Source: Chitinophaga pollutisoli (GTDB lineage: Bacteria > Bacteroidota > Bacteroidia > Chitinophagales > Chitinophagaceae). Taken from it: a stretch of 64,000 nucleotides of DNA. Made by a program: the position numbers and the translations under genes. Shown here piece after piece: positions 43,791 through 52,691 of the stretch (its first letter is position 1; every line of letters starts with the position of its first letter). The stretch lies in NCBI RefSeq assembly GCF_038396755.1, contig NZ_CP149822.1:3971001-4035000 (forward strand). Direction: 5' to 3'. Under the pieces are notes generated by a model. It ran no database searches. It was not told the DNA's origin and saw nothing but the letters and a program-made list of their open reading frames with translations.

Positions 43791-46256
43791 ATGAACTGCA
43801 GATTACTGACTCTCTTTATTTTCCTGACCGTAGCCCAGGTGGCCGTGGCGCAAAAGGCCGTCATTTCCGGAACCGTGAACGACGAGAAAGGCGGCCATCC
43901 CCTCGAATACGCCAGCGTGGCACTCTTCCGGCAGGGGGACTCTTCCCTCGTAACCGGGGCGCTGACCAACGCACAGGGTGGTTATGTATTGGAGAAATTG
44001 CCGCCCGGCAATTATTACCTCAGGGTATTGTACATGGGCTACCAGACGCGTTATGTCGGTAGTATCTCCCTTGCTGCCGGCACGAAGCTGCAACTGGGCA
44101 ATATGGCGCTCCGGCCCGGAAGCGCCATGCTGAATGCTGTGAATGTCACCGGTACGCAGGCGGAGGTGCTGAATAAAATCGACCGGCAGTCTTACCGCGC
44201 CGGGCAATTCGAGTCTGCCCGGGGCGGCAATGCCATGGATGTCCTGAAGAACCTGCCTTCCGTTTCTATGGATGGCGAAGGCGGGATCAGCGTGCGCGGT
44301 TCGTCCGGATTCCTGGTCATGATCAACGGAAAGCCGGTGATTACAGACGCGCGCACCGTACTTAGTCAGCTTCCGGCCAATGCGATCGAGAACATCGAAA
44401 TGATCACCGCGCCTTCCGCGAAATACGATCCCGACGGCAAAGGCGGCATTATCAATATTATTACGAAGAAAGGCGCTGCCGACGGGCTGACGCTTTCCGC
44501 CAATCTAATGGCCGGGCTCCCCAGTACCGGCGACCATGGAAACAAGGAAAAGCCGAAGCGCTTCGGCGGCGATCTGACTGTCAACTGGAAAAAGAACAAA
44601 TGGGATGTCTCCATCGGCGGCAATTACACCCGGAACGATAATGCCGGCTATCGTGAAGGCGACGTGTTTACGAAAAACTTTTCAACCAAAGTGCAGACCT
44701 TTTTCCCATCTCACGGAGAGCGGAGTTTCGATAAATACAATTATGCAAGCCGCGCCTCTGCCACTTTTACGGCTGATTCCAGTAATGTTTTTTCTGCCGG
44801 GGTATTTATTGGAAAAAGGTTCCAGGCCCGTACGGCGGACATTCTGTACGAGAACGCGGCGATAGACCTGACCACTGGCGGCCAGATCCGCCATACTACG
44901 TATTATAACGAAAACCTGCAGACGAAGCAAGGCAATTTTTACCTGGGGAACCTGGACTATACCCATACATTCCGGAACAAGTCTTCCCTCACAGCGTCCG
45001 CTTTATGGGAAAGCGCGCGCCTTTACGGCAATACCCGGAACAGGAACCTTGCCTGGCCCAATACGGCCCAGGTGTTGCAAGAAGTATATAATCCTTATGA
45101 AAATCCGATCAATGGTTACCGGCTCCGCCTGGATTACGCAGTACCGGTCGGGAAGGGCAAACTGGAAAGTGGTTACCAGTTCCGGCATGACACGCAGGAT
45201 GGAAGATTCGATTACTTTGTAACGCCTGAAGCTTCCCAGGCGGATGCGGACCGGTTTCGCGGGGCTGCCAGCGCCCGCAACCAGGTGCATGCCGTGTATT
45301 CCCAGTATTCGGGAAAGTACCAAAAGCTGGAATACGTGGCGGGTCTGCGGTATGAAAATGCCGCCAGAACAGTCCGGCTTTCCTATGATCCGCTGCCGCA
45401 TAAGCTGAACTTGTCGAATTTGTTCCCTTCTGCTAACCTCCTGTATGGCATCAGCCAGTCGTGGAAAGCGAAGGCGGGCTACAGCAAACGGATCCAGCGT
45501 ACCAATAACTATGAGCTGAATCCCATACCGGAGCGCGAGCACTCCGAAACCCTGGAGCAGGGTGACCCGGACCTGTTGCCGTCGTTCATTGACCTGGCCG
45601 AGTTGGGAGTGGTGCATACGATGAAAAAAGGCTCCGTTTTCGCGACGGTGTATTATCAGTACATTAAAAATCCCATCCAGCGGGTGAACAGTGTATATGC
45701 CGATACGATCCTGAACCGGGTGTTCACCAATGCGGAAGCAGCGTCGTCGATGGGGCTGGAAGCCGGAGCAAGCCTGGAGCCGACAAAGTGGTGGAGCCTG
45801 TATGCAGGGGGGAACATCTATAAATACAACATCAAGGGTGATTTGAGTATTCTGGGGGAGAAGACGGCGGTCGATAATGCGCGCTGGGTATATTCCATCA
45901 ATGCTAACACGAATTTCAAACTGGGCGCCAACTGGAGCATTCAGGGCAATGTGAGCTACTTGTCTGCCCGGCCTACCGCGCAAGGAGAGGATTCGCGGTT
46001 CCTGGTGCCGAATGCGTCGCTGAAGAAGACGTTCCTGGATGGCCGGTTATCTGCGTTGTTGCAGTGGCAGAATATCGACCTGGGCATGCGGCAGGCGCAA
46101 CGACAGCGGATAACCACCAGCGGCCGCGACTTTTTCACGACCACCAATTACATCTATGAAACGGATGTGTTCCTCATCAGCCTGGGTTATAACCTGAACC
46201 GCCTCACCGGGAAATCGAAGTTGCCGGGCAGTGAGTTTGGGGATAAGGAATTTTAA
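43791..46256 (+). CDS. outer-membrane beta-barrel receptor (OMP_b-brl_3 type)
   Basis: An 821-residue TonB-receptor-like protein: signal peptide ending VAQVAVAQ, a carboxypeptidase-regulatory-like domain (SGTVNDEKGGHPLEYASVALF to GYQTRYVGSI), a plug-like part (AMDVLKNLPSVSMDGEGGISVRGSSGFLVMINGKPV, NAIENIEMITAPSAKYDPDGKGGIINIITKK) and a long barrel. This is the outer-membrane beta-barrel family, not SusC: the SusC plug signature is lacking and no SusD follows. The ligand is unknown. It sits behind an AraC regulator whose probable binding sites overlap its promoter. Confidence 0.88.
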   Translation: MNCRLLTLFIFLTVAQVAVAQKAVISGTVNDEKGGHPLEYASVALFRQGDSSLVTGALTNAQGGYVLEKLPPGNYYLRVLYMGYQTRYVGSISLAAGTKLQLGNMALRPGSAMLNAVNVTGTQAEVLNKIDRQSYRAGQFESARGGNAMDVLKNLPSVSMDGEGGISVRGSSGFLVMINGKPVITDARTVLSQLPANAIENIEMITAPSAKYDPDGKGGIINIITKKGAADGLTLSANLMAGLPSTGDHGNKEKPKRFGGDLTVNWKKNKWDVSIGGNYTRNDNAGYREGDVFTKNFSTKVQTFFPSHGERSFDKYNYASRASATFTADSSNVFSAGVFIGKRFQARTADILYENAAIDLTTGGQIRHTTYYNENLQTKQGNFYLGNLDYTHTFRNKSSLTASALWESARLYGNTRNRNLAWPNTAQVLQEVYNPYENPINGYRLRLDYAVPVGKGKLESGYQFRHDTQDGRFDYFVTPEASQADADRFRGAASARNQVHAVYSQYSGKYQKLEYVAGLRYENAARTVRLSYDPLPHKLNLSNLFPSANLLYGISQSWKAKAGYSKRIQRTNNYELNPIPEREHSETLEQGDPDLLPSFIDLAELGVVHTMKKGSVFATVYYQYIKNPIQRVNSVYADTILNRVFTNAEAASSMGLEAGASLEPTKWWSLYAGGNIYKYNIKGDLSILGEKTAVDNARWVYSINANTNFKLGANWSIQGNVSYLSARPTAQGEDSRFLVPNASLKKTFLDGRLSALLQWQNIDLGMRQAQRQRITTSGRDFFTTTNYIYETDVFLISLGYNLNRLTGKSKLPGSEFGDKEF

Positions 46257-46421
46257 ATACGCAGCGGGAGACAAGTATGTTTCGCCACCGTAAACCACCG
46301 GATCGGAAATTGTTTTCGGCAAGACGAAGTTGTACGGGCAGTGGACAAGGAGGGATAGATGCAAAAGGAATACGAACGGGGGGGATGGTCAAAATGCTGG
46401 GATTGCGGATTAGCTATAAAG

Positions 46422-46461
46422 AAAAAGGGCATTTCAGGTAATATTGAAAATGCCCTTTTTT
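46422..46461. terminator. terminator behind tRNA-Glu copy 2
   Basis: A 13-bp stem (46422-46434 with 46448-46460) with A/T runs on both ends, 2 bp from the tRNA 3' end. It matches the arrangement at copy 1, although the stem sequence differs. Confidence 0.75.
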
Positions 46462-46462
46462 G

Positions 46463-46534
46463 TACCGCGTACGGGAATCGAACCCGTCATTCCTCCGTGA
46501 AAGGGAGGCGTCTTAACCGCTTGACCAACGCGGC
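46463..46534 (-). tRNA. tRNA-Glu (anticodon TTC), copy 2
   Basis: All 72 bases are identical to the copy at 9432-9503, with the same cloverleaf and TTC anticodon and in the same orientation. The first 20 bp upstream are also similar (TTTGGGAT-GCAAAGGTA region), so the whole transcription unit was duplicated or is maintained by gene conversion. Confidence 0.97.
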
Positions 46535-46553
46535 GGTTCCCTGTTTGGGATTG

Positions 46554-46584
46554 CAAAGGTAATATCCATTTTGATAATTCCAAA
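46554..46584 (-). promoter_or_regulatory. Bacteroidota promoter of tRNA-Glu copy 2
   Basis: On the minus strand TTTG (46581-46584), a 19-bp spacer and TACCTTTG (46554-46561), the same boxes and spacing as for copy 1. The spacer sequences differ apart from GAATT next to the -33 box. Confidence 0.85.
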
Positions 46585-46675
46585 AAAATTTGGGTTAAGT
46601 AAATATCTATTGATTAATCCCCGCTAACCATGTAATTTCGCTACTCAATTTTTCATCTACAAACTACAGTGTAAA

Positions 46676-47692
46676 ATGGGAACTTCTCTTAAAATTGGTA
46701 TTAATGGTTTCGGTCGCATCGGCCGCCTGGTATTCCGCCAGATTTACAACATGCCCGGCATCGACGTCGTAGCGATTAACGACCTTACCAGCCCCGCGGT
46801 TTTAGCGCATCTGCTGAAATATGACTCTGCACAAGGTAGATTTGGACAGGACGTGAAGCACACCGACAACGCAATCGTTGTAAACGGCGAGGAAGTGAAG
46901 ATATATGCCCAGAAAGATCCCTCCCAGATTCCCTGGAAATCCCACGAAATCGACGTGGTGATCGAGTGCACCGGCTTCTTCACCGACAAAGCCAAAGCTG
47001 AAGCGCACATCACCGCCGGCGCCAAACGCGTTGTGATCTCCGCTCCCGCCACCGGCGACCTGAAAACCGTTGTATTCAACGTGAACCACGATATCCTGGA
47101 CGGTACCGAAACAGTTATCTCCTGCGCTTCCTGCACCACCAACTGTCTCGCACCCATGGCTAAAGTAATGAATGACAACTACGGCATCGTTACCGGCCTG
47201 ATGACCACCATCCACGCTTACACCAACGACCAGAACACCCTGGACGCTCCGCACCCGAAAGGCGACCTCCGCCGCGCCCGCGCCGCAGCCGCCAACATCG
47301 TGCCCAACAGCACCGGCGCCGCCAAAGCCATCGGCCTCGTACTGCCCGAACTGAAAGGTAAACTGGACGGTAACGCCCAACGCGTTCCCACCATCACCGG
47401 CTCCCTCACCGAGCTCACTACCATCCTCACCAAAAAGGTGACCGCGGAAGAAATCAACGCCGCCATGAAAGCCGCTGCCAACGAATCTTTCGGATATACC
47501 GAAGACGAAATCGTTAGCTCCGACATCATCGGCATCAACTTCGGTTCCCTGTTCGACGCCACCCAAACCAAAGTGATGACGCAGGGTGACGTTCAGATCG
47601 TGAAAACCGTTTCCTGGTACGATAACGAAATGTCTTACGTTTCCCAACTCGTACGCACCGTGAAACACTTCGCAGGCCTGATCTCCAAATAA
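46676..47692 (+). CDS. gapA: glyceraldehyde-3-phosphate dehydrogenase, type I
   Basis: A 338-residue glycolytic enzyme converting glyceraldehyde 3-phosphate, NAD+ and phosphate to 1,3-bisphosphoglycerate. The Rossmann motif is [14 protein letters not shown], and Asp36 in INDLT indicates NAD preference. The catalytic Cys153 lies in [12 protein letters not shown], followed by [14 protein letters not shown] and [21 protein letters not shown]; the ending [20 protein letters not shown] is canonical. A candidate promoter TTG-N20-TAATTTCG lies at 46610-46640. It is followed by a terminator and then pgk, so the two may be separate transcripts. Divergent from tRNA-Glu. Confidence 0.97.
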   Translation: MGTSLKIGINGFGRIGRLVFRQIYNMPGIDVVAINDLTSPAVLAHLLKYDSAQGRFGQDVKHTDNAIVVNGEEVKIYAQKDPSQIPWKSHEIDVVIECTGFFTDKAKAEAHITAGAKRVVISAPATGDLKTVVFNVNHDILDGTETVISCASCTTNCLAPMAKVMNDNYGIVTGLMTTIHAYTNDQNTLDAPHPKGDLRRARAAAANIVPNSTGAAKAIGLVLPELKGKLDGNAQRVPTITGSLTELTTILTKKVTAEEINAAMKAAANESFGYTEDEIVSSDIIGINFGSLFDATQTKVMTQGDVQIVKTVSWYDNEMSYVSQLVRTVKHFAGLISK

Positions 47693-47716
47693 TCAGCCGC
47701 GTACAAAATATAGCCA

Positions 47717-47760
47717 ACCCTCCGCATCCAGCTGCCACAACAGCCCGCGGAGGGTTTTTT
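47717..47760 (+). terminator. terminator between gapA and pgk
   Basis: Stem ACCCTCCGC/GCGGAGGGT (47717-47725 with 47747-47755), a 21-nt loop and T6 tail. The pgk gene starts 28 bp later, so pgk needs read-through or its own promoter. Confidence 0.8.
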
Positions 47761-47788
47761 GTCTTTACTTTCCTAAATCGAAAACAAC

Positions 47789-48985
47789 ATGAGCCAATTC
47801 TCCCAGCATAATTTCAAAGGCCAGAAAGCCGTAGTGCGCGTCGATTTCAACGTGCCCCTCAACGAACAGCGCGAAATCACCGACGACACCCGCATGCAGG
47901 CCGCCGCCCCCACCATCAAAAAAATCCTCGCTGATGGTGGCGCCGTCATCCTCATGAGCCACCTCGGACGCCCGAAAGACGGCCCCTCCGAAAAATATTC
48001 CCTCCGCCACCTGGTAAACCGCCTCATCAAACTGCTCGACGGCGCTACCGTGAAATTCGCGGAAGACTGCATCGGCGAAACCGCCGAAACCGCGGCCGCC
48101 AACCTCCAGATGGGTGAAGTCCTCCTCCTGGAAAACCTCCGCTTCCATAAAGAAGAGGAAAAAGGCGATAAAGCCTTCGCCGAAAAACTGGCCAAACTGG
48201 GCGACATCTACGTAAACGACGCCTTCGGCACCGCCCACCGCGCCCACGCATCCACCGCCGTGATCGCCGAATTCTTCCCGAAAGACAAAAAAATGTTCGG
48301 CCTCCTCATGGAAGCGGAAACCGCGAGCGCCGAAAAAGTGCTCCACAGCGCAGAAAAACCCTTCACCGCCATTCTCGGCGGCGCCAAAGTGTCCGACAAA
48401 ATCCTCATCATCGAAAACCTCATGACCAAAGCCAATAATATCATCATCGGCGGCGGCATGGCATACACCTTCCTCAAAGCGCAGGGCAAGGAAATCGGCA
48501 ACTCCCTCGTGGAAAACGATAAACTCGACCTCGCCAACGAACTGCTCGCCAAGGCGAAATCCCTCGGTGTACAGCTCCTCATCCCCGAAGATTCCATCGC
48601 GGCTGACAAGTTCGCGGCAGACGCCAACACCCAGGAAGTCTCCAACGACAACATCCCCGCCGGCTGGATGGGCCTCGACATCGGGCAAAAATCCATCGCC
48701 GCCTTCAGCGAAGTGATCGCCAATAGCAAAACCATCCTCTGGAACGGACCCATGGGCGTATTCGAAATGCCCGCCTTCCAAAACGGTACCAAAGCCATCG
48801 CCGACGCGATTGTGAAAGCGACCGAAAAAGGCGCCTTCTCCCTCGTGGGCGGCGGCGACTCCGTAGCCGCGGTAAACCAGTTCGGCCTGGCCGACAAGGT
48901 GAGCTACGTATCCACCGGCGGCGGCGCCATGCTCGAGTTCTTCGAAGGCAAGGAGCTCCCCGGCATCGCGGCGGTAAGAAAATAA
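47789..48985 (+). CDS. pgk: phosphoglycerate kinase
   Basis: A 398-residue glycolytic kinase making ATP from 1,3-bisphosphoglycerate. The N-domain substrate site shows [10 protein letters not shown] and [25 protein letters not shown] and [13 protein letters not shown] follow. The nucleotide domain has [40 protein letters not shown] and the ending [15 protein letters not shown]. Two in-frame A7 tracts (47918-47924, 48287-48293) are intact, useful as controls for the frameshift sites elsewhere. A bidirectional terminator follows. Confidence 0.97.
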   Translation: MSQFSQHNFKGQKAVVRVDFNVPLNEQREITDDTRMQAAAPTIKKILADGGAVILMSHLGRPKDGPSEKYSLRHLVNRLIKLLDGATVKFAEDCIGETAETAAANLQMGEVLLLENLRFHKEEEKGDKAFAEKLAKLGDIYVNDAFGTAHRAHASTAVIAEFFPKDKKMFGLLMEAETASAEKVLHSAEKPFTAILGGAKVSDKILIIENLMTKANNIIIGGGMAYTFLKAQGKEIGNSLVENDKLDLANELLAKAKSLGVQLLIPEDSIAADKFAADANTQEVSNDNIPAGWMGLDIGQKSIAAFSEVIANSKTILWNGPMGVFEMPAFQNGTKAIADAIVKATEKGAFSLVGGGDSVAAVNQFGLADKVSYVSTGGGAMLEFFEGKELPGIAAVRK

Positions 48986-49006
48986 CAAGGATTATATACC
49001 ATAAAA

Positions 49007-49039
49007 AAAGCCCGGCCTGGTCCTCACCAGCCGGGCTTT
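49007..49039. terminator. bidirectional terminator between pgk and dipeptidase
   Basis: A long hairpin: AAAGCCCGG and CTGGT on the left, ACCAG and CCGGGCTTT on the right, with one bulged C and a 4-nt loop. A7 precedes it and TTTCTCTTTT follows, so it serves both convergent genes. Confidence 0.85.
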
Positions 49040-49058
49040 CTCTTTTATCATCAAGGCG

Positions 49059-50432
49059 TTACTTGCCGCTCAGTTCCGCAAAGTACTTGTGGAAATAAGG
49101 AATGGTTTCGATGCCTTTGTAATAGTTGTCGATCCCATACTTCTCGTTGGGGGAGTGCAGGTTGTCGCTGTCGAGCCCGAAGCCCATGAGCACCGTTTTC
49201 AGCCCGAGGATCTTCTCGAACAAGGCCACGATGGGAATGGAACCGCCGCCGCGAACCGGGATGGGCTGCTTGCCAAAGGTCGCATTGATAGCTTCGCTGG
49301 CTGCCTTGAAAGCCACGGAATCCGTAGGCGTCACATACGCAGCGCCGCCATGGTGGGGCGTTACCTTGACTTTTACCGATGCGGGAGCGATCGAAGCGAA
49401 GTGCTTGGCGAACAGCTCGGAGATCTTTTCCCAGTCCTGGTTCGGTACCAGGCGCATGGAAATCTTGGCGAAAGCCTTGGAAGGCAACACCGTTTTGGCG
49501 CCTTCGCCGGTATAACCGCCCCAGATCCCGTTCACCTCGCAGGTAGGACGCGTGCCGGTACGCTCGAAAGTGGAATAGCCTTTCTCGCCCCAAAGCTCGT
49601 CCACGCCCAGGTCCTGCTTATATTCCGCCTCGTCGTAAGGCGCGCTGTTGAGGGCTTTGCGCTCTTCGTCGGTGAGCACCACCACGTCGTCGTAGAAGCC
49701 GGGGATGGTGATGTGGTTGTTTTCGTCGTGCAGGGACGCGATCATTTTCGCCAGGATGGTGGCGGGGTTGCCCACGGCGCCGCCGTAAACGCCGGAGTGC
49801 AGGTCGCGGTTGGGGCCGGTCACTTCCACTTCCATGTACGCCAGCCCGCGGAGGCCGGTGTCGAGCGAAGGCGTGTCGAGGCTGATCATGGCCGTGTCGG
49901 AAATCAGCACCACATCGGCCGCCAGCTTGTCTTTATTTTCCGAAAGGAATTTGCCCAGGTTGCCGGAGCCCACTTCTTCCTCGCCTTCGATCATGAATTT
50001 CACGTTGCAGGGCAGGGTATTGGTGTTGAACATGGTCTCAAACGCTTTCACGTGCATGTAAAACTGGCCTTTATCGTCGGCGGAGCCGCGCGCGTAAATC
50101 TTGTTGTCTTTGATCACGGGCTCGAACGGCGGGCTGTCCCACAGGTCGAGGGGATCGGGCGGCTGCACGTCGTAGTGGCCGTAAACGAGTACGGTAGGGA
50201 GTTTGGCGTCGATGATCTTTTCGCCGTAAACAATAGGATGACCGGCAGTCGGGCATACCTCCACATTGTCAGCACCTGCTTCTACCAGCCTTTGCTTCAC
50301 GGCTTCCGCGCAGCGTTTCGTGTCTTCATTATGGCGGGAGTCCGCGCTGACGGAGGGGATCCTCAACAGTTCCAGCAACTCGTTCAGGAAACGGTCTTTG
50401 TGCTGGGCCTGGTAATCTTTCCAAACTTGCAT
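49059..50432 (-). CDS. M20 family dipeptidase
   Basis: A 457-residue zinc peptidase of the carnosinase-like M20 group. Metal and catalytic motifs are VYGHYDVQPPDPLDLW (His and Asp), ARGSADDKGQF, FMIEGEEEVGSGNL (catalytic Glu and metal Glu) and VLISDT. The dimerisation lid follows (GLAYMEVEVTGPNRDLHSG), and the last metal His lies near NLHSPNEKYGIDNYYKG. It would cleave dipeptides in the cytoplasm; the specific substrate is unknown. Monocistronic, convergent with pgk. Confidence 0.92.
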   Translation of the reverse strand: MQVWKDYQAQHKDRFLNELLELLRIPSVSADSRHNEDTKRCAEAVKQRLVEAGADNVEVCPTAGHPIVYGEKIIDAKLPTVLVYGHYDVQPPDPLDLWDSPPFEPVIKDNKIYARGSADDKGQFYMHVKAFETMFNTNTLPCNVKFMIEGEEEVGSGNLGKFLSENKDKLAADVVLISDTAMISLDTPSLDTGLRGLAYMEVEVTGPNRDLHSGVYGGAVGNPATILAKMIASLHDENNHITIPGFYDDVVVLTDEERKALNSAPYDEAEYKQDLGVDELWGEKGYSTFERTGTRPTCEVNGIWGGYTGEGAKTVLPSKAFAKISMRLVPNQDWEKISELFAKHFASIAPASVKVKVTPHHGGAAYVTPTDSVAFKAASEAINATFGKQPIPVRGGGSIPIVALFEKILGLKTVLMGFGLDSDNLHSPNEKYGIDNYYKGIETIPYFHKYFAELSGK

Positions 50433-50541
50433 TTTTGAGCTATTAAACGTTCACAATGGACGCAATTTAAAGGAAAATGCCGCACGGCCCGTTTCCGTGA
50501 GGGGAAAAATGATAACCGGCCGCCGGAAAGTCCGCTGCCCG

Positions 50542-50564
50542 GGCCGCCGTTGTGTCACTCACTT
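50542..50564 (-). repeat. 23-bp dispersed intergenic repeat, copy 1
   Basis: On the minus strand it reads AAGTGAGTGACACAACGG followed by CGGCC. All 23 bases equal the copies at 55075 and 59895; beyond this the copy has one extra base before GGG. It lies between the dipeptidase start and the response-regulator terminator. Confidence 0.85.
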
Positions 50565-50611
50565 GTACGGCTGCGGGGCTTTTCAGCTTTTCTTGCCGGG
50601 AAAAGGGGCAC

Positions 50612-50637
50612 AAAAAAGGAAGGGCGTACCCTTCCTT
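50612..50637 (-). terminator. terminator of the response-regulator gene
   Basis: A 9-bp stem AAGGAAGGG/CCCTTCCTT (50616-50624 with 50629-50637), 4-nt loop; read on the minus strand it is followed by T6. It lies 27 bp past the response-regulator stop. Confidence 0.8.
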
Positions 50638-50664
50638 CTTCAAATATTACGAAATTGTTTGCGC

Positions 50665-51129
50665 TCAGGAAATCAGCTTCTGCCGGAGCAGGAACTCCAG
50701 CTGCTCGTTCACGCTGAGGAGTTTTTCCGTCAGCTCCCGGTTCTCCTTGCGGAGGGCGTACACCTCATACGCCTTCTCGATGTTGTGGCGAAGCTCCTCG
50801 TCGTTCCAGGGCTTGGAGAAATACTTGTACACCTGGCCCTTGTTGATGGCGTCGATCACCGCGTTGATGTCGGCGTAACCGGTCAGCAGGATGCGGATGG
50901 GCTCGGGGTACTTGTTCAGGATGGATTCGAAAAACTCGATCCCTGTCATTTTGGGCATGCGCTGATCCGAAATAATGATGTGAAATTCGTGGTCCTCCAG
51001 TAATTTGTACGCTTCCTCGGCCGATTCTGCGGTCTGCACCGTATAAATTCTTCTGAAAGAGGCCTTAAAAGCATTCAGATTGTGAATTTCATCATCTATA
51101 TAAAGGATGTGGATATGTTGTGCACTCAT
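50665..51129 (-). CDS. response regulator without output domain
   Basis: A 154-residue receiver-domain protein. Acidic pocket Asp12/Asp13 (YIDDE), phosphoacceptor Asp55 (SDQRMPK), LLTGYAD and KYFSKPW complete the phosphorylation site. After the receiver comes only a short helix likely to form a coiled coil (ALRKENRELTEKLLSVNEQLEFLLRQK), with no DNA-binding or enzymatic domain. It may pass signals by protein contact or dimerisation. No histidine kinase is adjacent. The ATG at 51129 starts the domain; the frame open to 51186 is an extension without support. Confidence 0.85.
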   Translation of the reverse strand: MSAQHIHILYIDDEIHNLNAFKASFRRIYTVQTAESAEEAYKLLEDHEFHIIISDQRMPKMTGIEFFESILNKYPEPIRILLTGYADINAVIDAINKGQVYKYFSKPWNDEELRHNIEKAYEVYALRKENRELTEKLLSVNEQLEFLLRQKLIS

Positions 51130-51458
51130 TTTATGTACGCAGATGACTTTTAGTAAGTTAATAAAAATTAGTGAGTTAGCGAACACCGGACTGTTACGTC
51201 CGTGTCATAACTATCACAGGATTGGCATTCTCATGGTTTTTCCGTGGTTGTTTTCACTTTCTGGTACCGGTGGAAATCCGGATCAAACATAGATATTTTT
51301 CACCATCCCATTTTCAACTTTCTGACGATTGCAAAGGATGATTTGGTAACCGCTGGAACTTTGCTGGTAACCGTTTTACGCCAAAGCAGTTTTTGCGCTT
51401 TCCGTTATTTCTTGTAGGTTTGGGCATACCCGTTAATTTCATTAAAAAAAGAATCAAT
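51130..51458. other. 329-bp divergent gap with the LemA promoter
   Basis: No gene is seen. It carries the leader of the minus-strand response regulator and the strong promoter of the LemA operon (51392-51422). A weak inverted repeat CGGAC-N6-GTCCG lies near 51188-51203. Confidence 0.5.
51392..51422 (+). promoter_or_regulatory. Bacteroidota promoter of the LemA operon
   Basis: TTTG (51392-51395), a 19-bp spacer and TAGGTTTG (51415-51422), an exact match to the TTTG-N19-TAnnTTTG consensus, 36 bp before the LemA ATG. Confidence 0.8.
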
Positions 51459-52037
51459 ATGAAAACTGGAATCATTGTGATCATTCTCCTGGTGCTCCTC
51501 GGATTTTTCGGTTGCAGCAAGTACAACGGAATGGTGAAGAGCGACGAGAACGTTCAAAAAGCGTGGGGCAACGTGGAAACCCAGTACCAACGCCGGGCAG
51601 ATTTGATCGACAACCTGGTAAGCACCGTGAAAGGTTCTGCCAACTTCGAGCAGGAAACCCTTACCAAGGTAATCGAAGCCCGCTCTAAAGCCTCATCCGT
51701 TCAGGTGAACGCCAACGATCTTTCCCCCGAAAACATCGCGAAATTCCAGCAGGCACAGAGCGAACTGGGCGGAGCGCTCAGCCGTTTGCTCGTGACCGTT
51801 GAGCAATATCCTCAATTGCGGACCACCGAGCAGTTCCAGACCCTCATGGCCCAGATCGAAGGCACGGAAAACCGAATCTCGGTTGCCCGGAACGACTTCA
51901 ACGCGGCTGTTAACACCTTCAACAGCTCCATCCGCACCTTCCCCAACAACCTCATCGCCGGCATCGGCGGGTTTAAGGAAAAAGGATACTTCAAGGCGGC
52001 GGAGGGCTCCGAGAAGGCGCCCAAAGTGCAATTCTAG
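51459..52037 (+). CDS. LemA family protein
   Basis: A 192-residue LemA protein: an N-terminal hydrophobic segment (MKTGIIVIILLVLLGFFGC) with a lipobox-like Cys19, then the conserved YNGMVKSDENVQKAWGNVETQYQRRADLIDNLVSTVKG and the helical bundle with QFQTLMAQIEGTENRISVARNDFNAAVNTFNSSIRTFPNNLIA. LemA proteins are membrane-associated and of unclear function; they are commonly encoded with TPM-domain proteins, as here. The ATG at 51459 is preferred to the open frame from 51393, which covers the promoter. Confidence 0.93.
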   Translation: MKTGIIVIILLVLLGFFGCSKYNGMVKSDENVQKAWGNVETQYQRRADLIDNLVSTVKGSANFEQETLTKVIEARSKASSVQVNANDLSPENIAKFQQAQSELGGALSRLLVTVEQYPQLRTTEQFQTLMAQIEGTENRISVARNDFNAAVNTFNSSIRTFPNNLIAGIGGFKEKGYFKAAEGSEKAPKVQF

Positions 52038-52122
52038 CAACATCGCCTCCCTAATGGACGGCCCGGGGGCAGCAAACACTGCCCCCGGCCGTCTTTTACA
52101 GGATGCCTAACATACGTTTCCC

Positions 52123-52578
52123 ATGAAACTGTTCCCCTTTAAGAAAAAGGAATTCTTTACCGAAGAGGAGAAAACCCGCCTCGTGCAGGCCATCCGGCTC
52201 GCCGAAAGGCTCACCTCCGGCGAAATACGCCTGTTCGTGGAAAGCCATTGCGAATACGTGGACCCCATGGACCGCGCCCGCGAAGCCTTCCTCTCCCTCG
52301 GCATGGAAAAAACCAGGCAACGCAACGGCGTACTCCTGTACATCGCCCTGCGCGACCACCAGTTCGCCATCCTGGGCGACCAGGGCATCCACGAAAAAGT
52401 GGGCGACGACTTCTGGAAACATGAAGCCGACCTGCTGCGCCACCACTTTTCCGGTCAGCGCATCGTGGAAGGCATCGAAGTTTGCGTGAAAGAAATCGGG
52501 GAATCCCTCCTCAGGTATTTCCCCTTTGAATCCGGTGACGCCAACGAGCTGCCGGACGATATTGTTTTTGGAAAGTAG
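52123..52578 (+). CDS. TPM domain protein (short, cytoplasmic)
   Basis: A 151-residue protein with a TPM/YgcG-type fold and no signal peptide: FFTEEEKTRLVQAIRLAERLTSGEIRLFVESHC, RNGVLLYIALRDHQFAILGDQGIHEKVGDDFWK, and a terminal helix (GIEVCVKEIGESLLRYF). TPM domains are linked to membrane homeostasis and photosystem repair in other organisms; their activity is not clear here. Middle gene of the LemA-TPM-TPM run, with gaps of 85 and about 10 bp. Confidence 0.85.
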   Translation: MKLFPFKKKEFFTEEEKTRLVQAIRLAERLTSGEIRLFVESHCEYVDPMDRAREAFLSLGMEKTRQRNGVLLYIALRDHQFAILGDQGIHEKVGDDFWKHEADLLRHHFSGQRIVEGIEVCVKEIGESLLRYFPFESGDANELPDDIVFGK

Positions 52579-52587
52579 ATACGGATA

Positions 52588-52608
52588 ATGATGCACAAGC
52601 TTAAAAAA
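52588..52608 (+). other. start region of YgcG-like gene, one base out of frame
   Basis: Two ATGs (52588 and 52591) are followed by HKLKK and then TAG in the literal frame. With seven instead of six A in the tract 52603-52608, the reading continues as KIGCLRWLLALGLVWL and AFAQDVPK, a clean signal peptide joined to the TPM protein below. Confidence 0.7.
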
Positions 52609-52691
52609 TAGGATGCCTTCGCTGGTTACTGGCCCTCGGGCTGGTATGGCTCGGCCTGGGCGCCTTCGCGCAGGATGTTCCGAAAAAGCCC

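Noticed and set aside
47765..48988. 407-codon minus-strand frame over pgk, and similar long frames over gapA and the M20 dipeptidase
   Set aside because: Phe/Gly/Glu-rich shadows caused by third-position GC bias opposite highly conserved glycolytic and peptidase genes.
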